A stretch of 64,000 nt of DNA from Lentisalinibacter sediminis (GCF_040706615.1 NZ_JAPDRF010000004.1:186001-250000); one strand, 5' to 3'. Positions 52,772 through 61,519 are shown, counted from the first letter of the stretch. Translations and numbers: made by a program. The notes: generated by a model from the sequence alone, not told the origin.

Positions 52772-53596
52772 ATGACCAGACTGATCCGACTCGCCCGCGA
52801 GGCGTGGCATGCGCTGTACGGCCTGTGGTTCGCTGCCGTGTTCCTCGTCTGTGTTCCCGTCACGCTGGCGCTGGTCACCGTCCTGCCCGGCCTGGGCCCG
52901 CGCCGGGCGGCCGCGCGCAGCGGCGCCCGCCTGCTCTTCCTGGCCACCGGCATGGGCCCCGGCATCGATAACCGCCGTCATCTGCCGGGACGGCCCTGCG
53001 TGGTGGTGGCCAACCACGCGAGCTACCTGGACGGCATCATCCTCTGCGCCGCGTTGCCGCCGCGTTTCGCGTTCGTCATCAAGAGCGAGATGCAGCGGGT
53101 GCCGCTGGCGCACTACCTGCTGCGGCGCATCGGCGCCCAGTTCGTGGAGCGTTTCCACCACGGCCGCAGCGCGCGGGATGCGCGCACCATCCTGCGCCGC
53201 GCCCACGTGGGCGAGTCGCTGGCCTTCTTCCCGGAGGGCACCTTTCACGCCGAACCGGGGCTGCGCCGCTTCCGCGGCGGCGCCTTCGCCGTTGCGGTCA
53301 AGGCGCAGGCGCCGCTGGTGCCGGCCGTTATCCACGGCTCCCGCCATGCGCTGCCGTCGCGCCGGTTACTGCCCCGCCCGCAACGCCTCCACGTCACGCT
53401 GCTGGAGCCGATCGACACCGCGGGCCAGAGCCCCGCGTCGCTCGCCATCCTGTCACGGACACGGATCCTGGAGCATCTGGACGAGCCAGACCTGCATCCG
53501 GCGGCGGAGACAACGGCGCCCGGGGAGGACCGGCAGGACGAGACGAGAGCGGAGGCCGAAGCCGGGACGGAGACCCGAGGTCCGGCCGGCATCTAG
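52772..53596 (+). CDS. 1-acyl-sn-glycerol-3-phosphate acyltransferase-like (PlsC family)
   Basis: The 274-residue protein has an N-terminal hydrophobic helix (LYGLWFAAVFLVCVPVTLAL) and the acyltransferase motifs VVVANHASYLDGI (NHxxxxD, about residues 77-89), KSEMQRVPLAHYLLRRIG, and LAFFPEGTFHAE (about 150-161). It would acylate a lysophospholipid, probably lysophosphatidic acid. The C-terminal 50 residues are acidic and disordered (EDRQDETRAEAEAGTE). GAGGGA precedes the ATG; TTCACA and TACGAT upstream form only a weak promoter. Confidence 0.85.
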   Translation: MTRLIRLAREAWHALYGLWFAAVFLVCVPVTLALVTVLPGLGPRRAAARSGARLLFLATGMGPGIDNRRHLPGRPCVVVANHASYLDGIILCAALPPRFAFVIKSEMQRVPLAHYLLRRIGAQFVERFHHGRSARDARTILRRAHVGESLAFFPEGTFHAEPGLRRFRGGAFAVAVKAQAPLVPAVIHGSRHALPSRRLLPRPQRLHVTLLEPIDTAGQSPASLAILSRTRILEHLDEPDLHPAAETTAPGEDRQDETRAEAEAGTETRGPAGI

Positions 53597-53626
53597 AGCC
53601 GGCTGACAGGCTCTGACCGGACGGCT

Positions 53627-54928
53627 TCAGCCGGAGGCGACGCGCGCGGCCTCCACTGCCTGCCGGTCACGCACGAAGGCGATCCAGGCGGCGGCATTCT
53701 GGCGCTCCCTGGCGTCGCCGGTCTCGCGGGCCCTGTCGAAGGCCTGCAGCGCCTCGCCGAGGCGATCGAGTTCGGTGTAGGCCATGCCCATCAGCAGCCA
53801 GGCCCGGGCGGGCGTCTCCGTGCCGGCATCGAGCGCCTGGCGGGCCGCCGCGACGACTTCCTCCCAGCGCGCCTGCTCGTTCAGGATGCTCGCCTTATCC
53901 ATATAGTACGCAGGATCGCCGGTGAGCTGACCCAGTTGTTCGATGACCGCGACCGCACGGTCGTATTCCTTCGCCGAGGTCCAGGCCGAGCGCAGCAGAT
54001 TCAGGTGTTCGACGTCGCGTTCGACGGCGCCCTCCTCCAGGCCGCGGGCGAGTATCCGGCCGGCGACGTAGGGGCTGTCCAGGTAGAGATTCAGGCGGAC
54101 CAGGTTGAGGATCTTGGCGCCGTCCGTGATCAGTCCGCGGTTGTAGGCGGCCATCATGGTGGCGAGCGCCAGCTGCTCCTCCTTGAGCTCCAGATACACG
54201 CCGGACAGCGTCTCCCAGTAGCGGCGCTTGTCCGGCCAGAGCCGGACCATCGTGCGCAGGACATCGACGGCCGCCCGAAAGGCCTCTTGCTCCAGGTGGA
54301 TGGCCAGCTCGAGCTGGTACCAGGACTCCTCCGGCTTTTCGGCCTTCTCGATCGCGAGCTGCACGCAGGGCAGCGCCTCCCGGTAACGCTCGAGTTCGGC
54401 GAAACTGCCGGCCACCAGGATATAGGCCCCGGCCTCGGGCTCCTCGGCGTAGCCGAACCAGGTGCGCATGGTCTCGATGGCGTCCTCGAAGCGACCCTCG
54501 GACTGGTACAGGCCGGCCAGCGAGTAGAGCATGCCCTGCTGGGCCTGGGTGCTCAGGGCATCCTCGGCCAGGCTGCGCTCGAAGTAATCGATGGCCTGAT
54601 CGAAGTCGCCGCGCGCCGAATAGATAAAGCCGTAGGTCTGCCACATCAGCGCCTGCTCGTAATCGTTCAGGCGCATGTTCTCCATCCTGCCGACCTCGGT
54701 GAGGGCCTCGTCGTAGCGCTCCTCGCCCATCAGCTCGTGGATGCTGGACAGCCGCTTGTAGGCCAGCTCACCCATGGTGGTGCCCGGGTCCTTGCGCTCC
54801 ACGGCAGTGGTATCCAGGCAGACCTTGCCCTGGGCCAGGGCCGGCGCGGTTGCCAGAACGCACAGCGCAGCCATGACCCCCATGCCGGCCCGCACAATGC
54901 CTGTACAGGAGAGTGCCGCTCCGCTCAT
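53627..54928 (-). CDS. Periplasmic tetratricopeptide-repeat protein of the Ton operon
   Basis: The 433-residue product has a signal peptide (ending near APALAQG) and about eight TPR units, such as EQALMWQTYGFIYSARGDFD and LSTQAQQGMLYSLAGLYQSE. TPR proteins of this kind follow TonB in DUF3450-ExbBBDD-TonB operons and are thought to assist TonB-dependent uptake (as TtpA-like factors). Its ATG overlaps the tonB stop by four bases, indicating coupled translation. It ends 31 bases from the convergent acyltransferase gene, with an inverted repeat CCGGCTGA/TCAGCCGG between. Confidence 0.85.
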   Translation of the reverse strand: MSGAALSCTGIVRAGMGVMAALCVLATAPALAQGKVCLDTTAVERKDPGTTMGELAYKRLSSIHELMGEERYDEALTEVGRMENMRLNDYEQALMWQTYGFIYSARGDFDQAIDYFERSLAEDALSTQAQQGMLYSLAGLYQSEGRFEDAIETMRTWFGYAEEPEAGAYILVAGSFAELERYREALPCVQLAIEKAEKPEESWYQLELAIHLEQEAFRAAVDVLRTMVRLWPDKRRYWETLSGVYLELKEEQLALATMMAAYNRGLITDGAKILNLVRLNLYLDSPYVAGRILARGLEEGAVERDVEHLNLLRSAWTSAKEYDRAVAVIEQLGQLTGDPAYYMDKASILNEQARWEEVVAAARQALDAGTETPARAWLLMGMAYTELDRLGEALQAFDRARETGDARERQNAAAWIAFVRDRQAVEAARVASG

Positions 54929-55554
54929 GTCGCCTCGTCGAGGTTGAAGTCGATCCGCTGGGTAGCCCGCCGCTTCACCGGCTGGCCGTCGACGATGCGG
55001 GGTTTGAACTTCCACTTGTAGATGGCGCGCAGCGCGTTGCGCTCGAACATCCGACGCGGCTCCGCGTCCACCACCTTCGGGTCGGAGACCGTGCCGTCCT
55101 CGTTGATGGTGAACTCGATCAGCACCCAGCCGCTGATGCCCTCGATGAGGGCCTCGCGCGGCCACTGGGGCTCGATGCGCACGATGGGGATGACGTCGCC
55201 CTCGGCGCCGGGGTCGCCGGCGCTCCACTGGCCGAGATACGGGCCGCCCCCCGCGCCTGCCGGCATGTCGATGCGCGGGGTTTCCATGCGCGGCAGGTCC
55301 GGCCGCGGCTTGTCCTGCGAAGGCTGGCTCAGCTTCGGCGGCGGCGGCGGCTCCTTCGGCTTCTCCGGTTCCGGCGGCCGCTTGCGCTCCTTGATGTTTT
55401 CGATCTCGTCCTGCTCCACGCGGACGAAGTCGAGCGAGAGTCGGTCGTCGTCGTCCTTGCGGATGTTTGGCGAACCCGAGATCAGCTGGTGCATCAGCAG
55501 GAACAGGCCGAGCGCCACCAGGATGCCGGCACCGAGGGACACCAGGAACCTCAT
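54925..55554 (-). CDS. tonB: Energy transducer TonB
   Basis: The 209-residue protein has one N-terminal transmembrane helix (LVSLGAGILVALGLFLLMHQL, about 4-24, split as LVSLGAGILVALGL and FLLMHQL), a Pro/Lys/Glu-rich spacer (RPPEPEKPKEPPPPP) and a C-terminal TonB domain with PQWPREALIEGISGWVLIEF and ALRAIYKWKFKPRIVDGQP. The short spacer resembles TonB2-type proteins. It follows exbD by 40 bases and precedes the TPR gene. Confidence 0.93.
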   Translation of the reverse strand: MRFLVSLGAGILVALGLFLLMHQLISGSPNIRKDDDDRLSLDFVRVEQDEIENIKERKRPPEPEKPKEPPPPPKLSQPSQDKPRPDLPRMETPRIDMPAGAGGGPYLGQWSAGDPGAEGDVIPIVRIEPQWPREALIEGISGWVLIEFTINEDGTVSDPKVVDAEPRRMFERNALRAIYKWKFKPRIVDGQPVKRRATQRIDFNLDEAT

Positions 55555-55594
55555 GTCCTGTCCCCTCGTGCGCGAGTCTGCGTGTCGTTCGTTC

Positions 55595-56002
55595 TCACGT
55601 GCCCTCCGGCTCGGCCGCCACCGAGATGTCGACCACCCCCCCGAGTCTCACCTGATCCATGATGTCGATCAAGGTGCCCGTGGGGGATTCCTGGTCGGCG
55701 ATGATCACCGCCGAACTCTCCGGATTCTCGGTCAGAGCGTCTTCCACGATCTGGCGGATCTGGTTCACCTCGACCTCCCGCTTGTTGATCCAGATGTCGC
55801 CCGTCTGATCCACGCCGATCAGGATGTTGCCGCGGGGGCGCGCCTCCGCCGTCTCGGCCTGCGGCCGGGTGGGCTCGATACCGGTCTCCTTCACGAAGGA
55901 GGTGGTCACGATGAAGAAGATCAGCATGATGAACACGATGTCGAGCATCGGCGTGATGTTGATCTCCGTCTCTTCTTCCGGCGTCGAGTGCTTGCGTGGC
56001 AT
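55595..56002 (-). CDS. exbD: Biopolymer transport protein ExbD (second copy)
   Basis: The 135-residue protein has the ExbD layout: cytoplasmic N-terminus, one transmembrane helix in INITPMLDIVFIMLIFFIV (with the proton-path Asp) and a periplasmic domain (GVDQTGDIWINKREVEV). An 83-base block coding its transmembrane region is 81/83 identical to the neighbouring exbD, while the rest diverges. It stands 21 bases after the first exbD. Confidence 0.94.
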   Translation of the reverse strand: MPRKHSTPEEETEINITPMLDIVFIMLIFFIVTTSFVKETGIEPTRPQAETAEARPRGNILIGVDQTGDIWINKREVEVNQIRQIVEDALTENPESSAVIIADQESPTGTLIDIMDQVRLGGVVDISVAAEPEGT

Positions 56003-56394
56003 GACTCTCCCCGATCCGCCCGGTCAGTCGGCCAGCGCCGCCAGTGAGACTTTGCTGGCGCCCGCCACCCGGGCCTGGTCGACCACCCGCACCAGGATGC
56101 CGGCGTCGGCGTTGCGGTCCGCCGCGATCACCACCGCGGCATCGGGATCCGCCGCGAGGCCGCTCTCGATGTTGGCCCGCACGGCGCGGATGTCCGTGGG
56201 CCGGCCCTTGATCGAGATCTGCCCCGTGTCGCTGATGCGAATGGCGATCACCTCGGAGAGTTTCTGGTCCTTCGGCGGTTCATTGGAGGGGCGGTTCAGG
56301 TCGACGCCGAACTCCTTCACGAAGGAGGTGGTCACGATGAAGAAGATCAGCATGATGAACACAATGTCGAGCATCGGCGTGATATTGATCTCCG
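55886..56394 (-). repeat. 83-base direct repeat shared by the two exbD genes
   Basis: Bases 55886-55968 and 56312-56394 are identical except for two positions. Both encode the ExbD transmembrane segment. The intervening 343 bases and the remaining parts of the two genes are clearly different. Each copy also contains the hairpin-forming CTCCTTCACGAAGGAG. Confidence 0.9.
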
Positions 56395-56428
56395 CCTCCT
56401 CGTCGTGTCGTTTCAGCCGTCTGCGCAT
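56024..56428 (-). CDS. exbD: Biopolymer transport protein ExbD (first copy)
   Basis: The 134-residue protein begins MRRRLKRHDEEAEINITP and has the ExbD transmembrane segment with the conserved Asp (TPMLDIVFIMLIFFIV) and a periplasmic domain ending ARVAGASKVSLAALAD. It differs from its downstream paralogue outside the shared 83-base block. Two ExbD genes in a row are common in the TonB2/TtpC class of systems. It follows exbB by 19 bases. Confidence 0.94.
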   Translation of the reverse strand: MRRRLKRHDEEAEINITPMLDIVFIMLIFFIVTTSFVKEFGVDLNRPSNEPPKDQKLSEVIAIRISDTGQISIKGRPTDIRAVRANIESGLAADPDAAVVIAADRNADAGILVRVVDQARVAGASKVSLAALAD

Positions 56429-56447
56429 CGCTTGCTCCGCGGTCCCC

Positions 56448-56972
56448 TCAGTGCTGGACCAGCATCTCCTCGAAACGTTGGACTTCCTTGCCGGCGCGTC
56501 GTTCGAGATAGGTGGCCAGATAGAGGCCGGACAGCGCCGCCACCAGACCGGACATCGTGGGGATGGTGGCCGCCGAGACGCCGCCGGCCATCAGACGCGC
56601 GTTGCCGGTGCCCGCGAATGCCATCACGTCGAATACCAGGATCATGCCTGTCACCGTGCCCAGCAGCCCCAGCAGCGGCAGGATCGCCATCAGCGTCTTG
56701 ATCATCAGGATGTAGCGGTGACTCTCCACCGAGACCTCCGAGATCAGCTGATCGCGGATGCGCCGCGCGAACCAGGAGGTGGTGTCGTCACGCTGGTCCC
56801 ACTCCTCGATAGCGCGCCGCTCCAGCCCGGGCAGTACCCAGCGGAAAAACCAGAATCGCTCGATGATCAGCGTCCACATCAGCGTGGTCACCGCCAGGAT
56901 GGCCCAGAGCACGTCGCCGCCGGCTTCGAAGAAGCTGCGGATGGCGATGAATGCGGACTCGAGCAGATACAC
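56448..56972 (-). CDS. exbB: ExbB-like MotA/TolQ/ExbB proton channel subunit (short)
   Basis: The 174-residue protein has three hydrophobic helices (VLWAILAVTTLMWTLIIERF, ILPLLGLLGTVTGMILVFDV and AATIPTMSGLVAALSGLYLA) with the conserved LLGLLGTVTGMI of ExbB/TolQ proton channels. It couples proton flow to TonB. It follows the larger TtpC-like subunit by 12 bases. Confidence 0.93.
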   Translation of the reverse strand: MYLLESAFIAIRSFFEAGGDVLWAILAVTTLMWTLIIERFWFFRWVLPGLERRAIEEWDQRDDTTSWFARRIRDQLISEVSVESHRYILMIKTLMAILPLLGLLGTVTGMILVFDVMAFAGTGNARLMAGGVSAATIPTMSGLVAALSGLYLATYLERRAGKEVQRFEEMLVQH

Positions 56973-56984
56973 CGGTGCGCCCCG

Positions 56985-58382
56985 CTACACGCCCCTCTCG
57001 GAGTGGCGCGCAATCATGCCGGCGCTCTGCTCCTCCAGCACTTCCACCATCGCGCGGCTGCGCGCGGCGACCAGACTGTGCAGAAACACCAGCGGGATGG
57101 CGACCACCAGGCCCAGCACCGTGGTGACCAGCGCCTGGGAGATGCCGCCGGCCATGAGCTTCGGATCGCCCGTGCCGAACAGCGTAATTGCCTGGAAGGT
57201 GCGGATCATGCCGACCACCGTGCCGAGCAGGCCGAGCAGCGGCGCCACCGCCGCGATAACCTTGATCCAGCCCTGTCCCTGCTCCAGGCGCGGCGTCTCC
57301 CTGAGGATGGCCTCGTCGAGCTTCAGCTCCAGGGTCTCGGTGTCGATGTGCCTGTTGTCCTCGAACACCTTCAGGATGCGGCCGAGCGGGTTGCCCTCCG
57401 AGGCGCCGTCGCGCTTCAGTTGCGAGCGCAGCTTGCGGCCGGTGACCAGCAGCGCGAGCAGCCGCCACAGCGCGATCAGCAGACCGACGCAGCCGATGGC
57501 GATAATGACGTAGCCCACGGTGCCGCCCTGATTGACGCGTTCGCCGAGACTCGGCGACTGCACCACCAGGCTCAACAGCGCGCCGCGGCTGGGATCCACC
57601 GCCATGCGTGCATTGCCCTCCCGCGCGGCGTAGAGGTTCTCCGCCAGGCTGCGGAAGCGGTCGTCGGGCTGCCGGGCCAGCTCCTGCAGCTCGTTCGCCG
57701 CCGGGTCGTACTGCAGGAAGCGGTCGCCGGTGATCACGTTGAACAGCCCCACCCGGACCACTTCGGCGCTCTCCTCCTGCCCCGCCGCGTTGCGGATGGT
57801 GGCCGCGAACCGGTCGACGTCGCCGGAGCCCGCCATCTCCTCCAGGATGAGCACCTGCAGGGACTTGAGGTCTGCGATGGAAGGCAGATCGCGGGCGGAG
57901 GCGAGCTCCGTCGCGATCTCGCCCCGATCCGGATACTCGGCGGTGATGAGCGAGGTATCCACCATGCCGTTCACCTCGCCGGCCGTCTGGCGCACGACGC
58001 CGAACAGCTCGCCCATGTCGCCGACCCGGATGCGCAGCGTCTCGTTCAGCTCCTCGAGCTGGCGCTCGTTCTCGTCGAACTGCGTCTTCAGCCGCTCGCT
58101 GCGCTGCTCTTCCTCGGTCAGCGCGCGCTTCGCGCTGTCCAGCAGCGCCTGCTGCTGATCGCGCTTCTGCAGGAACTCCTGCTCCCGCTGCCGGTTCTCC
58201 TGGCTCAGCCGCTGGCCCTGCTCCCGGACCGTCTGCAGCAGCTCGTCCATGTCGCGGGGCGCGTCCTGGGCGAGTGCCGTACCCGCTCCCGCCGCCACGG
58301 CCACGGCCACGGCCATGGCCAGGGCTATCAAACCGGCTGCTCTGACCGCCATGGGCGCCTTGCCGATCGATGCACTCATCAT
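56985..58382 (-). CDS. TtpC-type ExbB proton channel with periplasmic coiled-coil domain
   Basis: The 465-residue protein has a signal peptide (ending GTALAQDAP), a long coiled-coil (about 40-115; EFLQKRDQQQALLDSAKRAL, DENERQLEELNETLRIRV), a periplasmic domain, and a C-terminal MotA/TolQ/ExbB unit with APLLGLLGTVVGMIRTFQAI and three helices. This matches TtpC of TonB2 systems, which is required alongside the short ExbB. The ATG at 58382 overlaps the DUF3450 stop by four bases (ATGA). Confidence 0.92.
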   Translation of the reverse strand: MMSASIGKAPMAVRAAGLIALAMAVAVAVAAGAGTALAQDAPRDMDELLQTVREQGQRLSQENRQREQEFLQKRDQQQALLDSAKRALTEEEQRSERLKTQFDENERQLEELNETLRIRVGDMGELFGVVRQTAGEVNGMVDTSLITAEYPDRGEIATELASARDLPSIADLKSLQVLILEEMAGSGDVDRFAATIRNAAGQEESAEVVRVGLFNVITGDRFLQYDPAANELQELARQPDDRFRSLAENLYAAREGNARMAVDPSRGALLSLVVQSPSLGERVNQGGTVGYVIIAIGCVGLLIALWRLLALLVTGRKLRSQLKRDGASEGNPLGRILKVFEDNRHIDTETLELKLDEAILRETPRLEQGQGWIKVIAAVAPLLGLLGTVVGMIRTFQAITLFGTGDPKLMAGGISQALVTTVLGLVVAIPLVFLHSLVAARSRAMVEVLEEQSAGMIARHSERGV

Positions 58383-59170
58383 TCCTGCTCCGCGGCCGGG
58401 ACCGGCAATGTCAGCAACTGCGGGGCGGCCTGCTTCCTGGCGATGGCGATGCCCTCGGTGATCGGGCGCCGGTAGGAAGAATCCAGCTCCTCCCACTGAC
58501 GCGTCTGCTTGTTCCAGAAGCCGGTGCGGGACCGGTCGGCCGTCTGATAGGCGAGCAGGACGCGCCCGACCCTGAGCAACGTCACCCGGGTATCGACGCC
58601 GTCGATGTCCAGGCTGCCCGTATACGCCTCGATATTGCGGCCGAAGCGGGCCTCTTCCTTGTAGGCCTCCATGATCTGACGGTATTTCTCGGACACCGTC
58701 AGGTCGGAGCGTTCCATGTTGTCCTCGAGCCGGGTCACCCGCTCCATGCGTTCGCGCAGCTGGAAGGGCATGTCCAGCTCGATGAAGGCGCGCAGGTCCG
58801 AGATCATCTCCAGCATGAGCGGTACGATGCCCTGCTCCACGTCGCCGAACTCCTCGAGCTGGCGGGTGATGGATGCCTTCTCCTCCTCCTGATCCTCTAC
58901 CAGGCGCTGCAGGTTGTCGTTATAGATCCTGGTCCGGTCGAGCTGCTGGGTAGTCACCCGGTATTCGCCCAGCAGCTCCGAGGTCTGATCGGCCAGCTGG
59001 CTGATACGCACCTGCGAGCGCTGTGCCGAGCGGTTGACCTCGGTCTGCTCGCCGAGCACCTGACCGAGCGTCGTCTGGCCGCCGGCCGGGGCGGCCAGCA
59101 CGAAGAGCGCCAGCACTCCGGCCGGGAAGCGACTCACGTCGACGGACCGCAATCGCGGGAATCGAACCAT
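58379..59170 (-). CDS. DUF3450 family periplasmic coiled-coil protein
   Basis: The 263-residue protein has a signal peptide (ending near AAPAGGQTT) and a helical coiled-coil region (ISQLADQTSELLGEYRVTTQ, VEDQEEEKASITRQLEEFGD), then VPLMLEMISDLRAFIELDMP, ending in RTGFWNKQTRQWEELDSSYR with the PITEGIAIARKQAAPQLLTL motif. That is the DUF3450 pattern found as first gene of TonB2/TtpC operons. Its role is unclear, though it probably contacts TtpC. It is divergent from the leucine-dehydrogenase-like gene across a 263-base gap. Confidence 0.9.
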   Translation of the reverse strand: MVRFPRLRSVDVSRFPAGVLALFVLAAPAGGQTTLGQVLGEQTEVNRSAQRSQVRISQLADQTSELLGEYRVTTQQLDRTRIYNDNLQRLVEDQEEEKASITRQLEEFGDVEQGIVPLMLEMISDLRAFIELDMPFQLRERMERVTRLEDNMERSDLTVSEKYRQIMEAYKEEARFGRNIEAYTGSLDIDGVDTRVTLLRVGRVLLAYQTADRSRTGFWNKQTRQWEELDSSYRRPITEGIAIARKQAAPQLLTLPVPAAEQE

Positions 59171-59345
59171 GATGAGAATTCCTTGGACTTTAGAGGTGTC
59201 CCGGGGCGCGCCCAATCGCGCCAGCGGATCGCCGGAAACTAGCAGAATACCGGTGCAAAAAAAAGCGCGGCAACGCCGCCGCAACCGCCGGCGTCGGACG
59301 AATGCCGGCCAGATCGTTACGGATGCAACCGATTACGCCGGGCCC

Positions 59346-59351
59346 TATAAT
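59346..59351 (+). promoter_or_regulatory. Candidate -10 element for the leucine-catabolism cluster
   Basis: A perfect TATAAT lies 82 bases upstream of the leucine-dehydrogenase-like ATG. ATGCAA 17 bases further upstream matches only three -35 positions. The rest of 59171-59433 shows no gene. Confidence 0.45.
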
Positions 59352-59433
59352 CGTCGTGTGACAGATAACCCCGGAGCGCACGCGGAGGCGCGGCGCGCGG
59401 GGCGCTGTCGCCGTGCTTTTCCAGGAGGGGGAT

Positions 59434-60285
59434 ATGGAACTGCTCGACACCATGAGCGACCGCGGCCACGAGCAGGTCGTGTTCTTCCAGGATCGCCCGA
59501 CCGGCCTCAGCCCCATCGTCGCGATCCACTCCACGGTGCTCGGCCCGGCCCTGGGCGGGCTGCGCATGTGGCCTTATATCAACGAGGAGGAGGCGCTGTT
59601 CCGCATGCTGGGCCGCTTCATCGGCTCGCTGTACAACCGCTACATCACTGCCGAGGACGTCGGCACCACCGTCGACGACATGGACCACATCTTCCAGGAG
59701 ACCGACCGGGTGGTGGGCGGCCACGAGGTGCACGGGGGCAGCGGCGACCCCTCCCCGTTCACGGCGCTGGGCGCGCTGAAGGGCATCGAGGCCTGCACCG
59801 AGCGCAGGTTCGGCCACACCGATCTCGGCAAGCTCAGCTTCGGCGTGCAGGGCGTCGGCCACGTCGGCCGCCACCTCGTACACAGGCTGCGCGAGCGCGG
59901 CGCCCGGGTGACGGTTACCGACATCAACGACGAGCGCGTGCAGTCGGTGGTGGAAGAATACGGCGCGGCCGCCGTGCCGATGCAGCACATCTACGAGCAG
60001 GAGATGGATGTGTTCGTGCCCTGCGCGCTCGGCGGCCTCATCATCGTGGCCATCGAGCTGCAGGGTTATGACAAGGAACGCGCCCACCGGCAGGTCTCGC
60101 TCATCTACAATAACCTCGGCCGGATATTCGACATCGCCGAGCGCGACGGGATACCGAGCTGGCAGGCGGCCGACCGCATGGCCGAGGAGCGCATCGCCGC
60201 CGTGGGCCGCACCAGGCTGCCCTATACCCGGCGGTTCAAGGACCGGCTCTCGGGCCGGGCCCATCACACGACCACGACGCATTGA
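59434..60285 (+). CDS. Leucine dehydrogenase-like protein with two internal in-frame deletions (possibly non-catalytic)
   Basis: The 283-residue product is recognisably a Glu/Leu/Phe/Val dehydrogenase of the leucine type: IHSTVLGPALGGLRMWPY, RYITAEDVGTTVDDMD, GGSGDPSPFTALGALKGIEA, the NAD loop SFGVQGVGHVGRHLV and RDGIPSWQAADRMAEERI. It lacks the segment between EEEAL (residue 54) and FRMLGRF that normally holds the catalytic GGGK lysine, and the segment between VPCALG (residue 200) and GLIIVAIEL that normally holds the AGAANNQL and INAGG region. Usual length is about 350-365. The ATG at 59434 has GGAGGGG upstream. It precedes liu-type genes in the same direction. Confidence 0.8.
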   Translation: MELLDTMSDRGHEQVVFFQDRPTGLSPIVAIHSTVLGPALGGLRMWPYINEEEALFRMLGRFIGSLYNRYITAEDVGTTVDDMDHIFQETDRVVGGHEVHGGSGDPSPFTALGALKGIEACTERRFGHTDLGKLSFGVQGVGHVGRHLVHRLRERGARVTVTDINDERVQSVVEEYGAAAVPMQHIYEQEMDVFVPCALGGLIIVAIELQGYDKERAHRQVSLIYNNLGRIFDIAERDGIPSWQAADRMAEERIAAVGRTRLPYTRRFKDRLSGRAHHTTTTH

Positions 60286-60305
60286 GACCGGAGCGCGCGC
60301 AGCCC

Positions 60306-61463
60306 ATGATCAACACCCGCATCAGTGACGAGATCGACCTGCTGCGCGAGACCGTGCACCGCTTCGCCGAGGAGGAGATCGCGCCGCGGTCCGCCGAGAT
60401 CGACGCGAGCAACGAGTTCCCGGCCGACCTGTGGCCGAAGCTCGGCGAGCTGGGCCTGCACGGCATCACCATCCCCGAGGAGGACGGAGGCACCGGTCTC
60501 GGCTACCTCGCCCACGTGGTGGCCATGGAGGAGATCTCGCGGGCCTCCGCCTCTGTGGGGCTGTCCTACGGCGCGCATTCCAACCTGTGCCTGAACAACC
60601 TCTGGCTGAACGGCACCGAGGCGCAGCGCGAACGCTTCGTGCCGGGCCTGGTGAGTGGCGAGATGCTGGGCGCGCTTGCCATGTCCGAACCGGGCGCGGG
60701 CTCCGACGTGGTGGGCTCGATGACCTGCCACGCCGAGCGTCAGAGTGACGGCAGCTGGGTGGCCAACGGCTCCAAGATGTGGATCACCAACGGCCCGCGC
60801 GCCGACGTGATCGTGACCTACATGCGCACGGCGCCGAAGGAGGACGGTTCGCGCTCCATCACCGCCTTCCTGATCGAGAAGGACATGCCCGGGTTCCACA
60901 CGGCGCAGAAGCTCGACAAGCTGGGCATGCGCGGCTCGGATACCTGCGAACTCGTGTTCGAGGACTGCCGCATACCGGCGGAGAACGTCCTTGGCGAAGT
61001 AAACCGCGGCGTCTACATCCTGATGCGCGGCCTCGACTCCGAGCGTCTCGTGCTCTCCGGCGGGCCCATCGGCATCATGCAGGCCTGTCTGGACGCCGTG
61101 ATGCCGTACCTGCGCGAGCGCAAGCAGTTCGGCCGGCCCATCGGCAGCTTCGGCATGATGCAGGGCAAACTGGCCGACATGTACACCGCGCTGCAGACGT
61201 CCCGGGCGTTCACGTACCGCACCGCCGCCCAGTTCGACCAGGGACTGCCGACCCGCCAGGACGCCGCCGCCTGCCTGCTGCACGCCTCCCGGGAGGCGGT
61301 CGCCGTCGCGCTGGAGGCCATCCAGAGCCTCGGCGGCAACGGCTACATCAACGAATACCCTATGGCGCGGCTGCTGCGCGACGCCAAGCTCTACGAGATC
61401 GGCGCCGGCACCACCGAGATCCGCCGCATGCTGATCGGCCGGGAATTGCTGGCCGCCGACTGA
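60306..61463 (+). CDS. liuA: Isovaleryl-CoA dehydrogenase
   Basis: The 385-residue flavoprotein has acyl-CoA dehydrogenase signatures ALAMSEPGAGSDVVGSM (about 130-146) and SLGGNGYINEYPMARLLRDA (about 343-362), and the SYGAHSNLCLNNLW segment characteristic of isovaleryl-CoA dehydrogenases. It oxidises isovaleryl-CoA to 3-methylcrotonyl-CoA in leucine degradation. The ATG at 60306 begins the fold; it stands 20 bases after the leucine-dehydrogenase-like gene. Confidence 0.93.
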   Translation: MINTRISDEIDLLRETVHRFAEEEIAPRSAEIDASNEFPADLWPKLGELGLHGITIPEEDGGTGLGYLAHVVAMEEISRASASVGLSYGAHSNLCLNNLWLNGTEAQRERFVPGLVSGEMLGALAMSEPGAGSDVVGSMTCHAERQSDGSWVANGSKMWITNGPRADVIVTYMRTAPKEDGSRSITAFLIEKDMPGFHTAQKLDKLGMRGSDTCELVFEDCRIPAENVLGEVNRGVYILMRGLDSERLVLSGGPIGIMQACLDAVMPYLRERKQFGRPIGSFGMMQGKLADMYTALQTSRAFTYRTAAQFDQGLPTRQDAAACLLHASREAVAVALEAIQSLGGNGYINEYPMARLLRDAKLYEIGAGTTEIRRMLIGRELLAAD

Positions 61464-61519
61464 GCACGTCCCGCGCTACAATGGCCGCCCGGCCCGGAAG
61501 ACTGGAGAACGAGATCGCC

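Noticed and set aside
53596..53636. CCGGCTGA/TCAGCCGG inverted repeat between convergent acyltransferase and TPR genes
   Set aside because: It might stop transcription from both sides, but the stem is only eight pairs with a long loop and no T-run.
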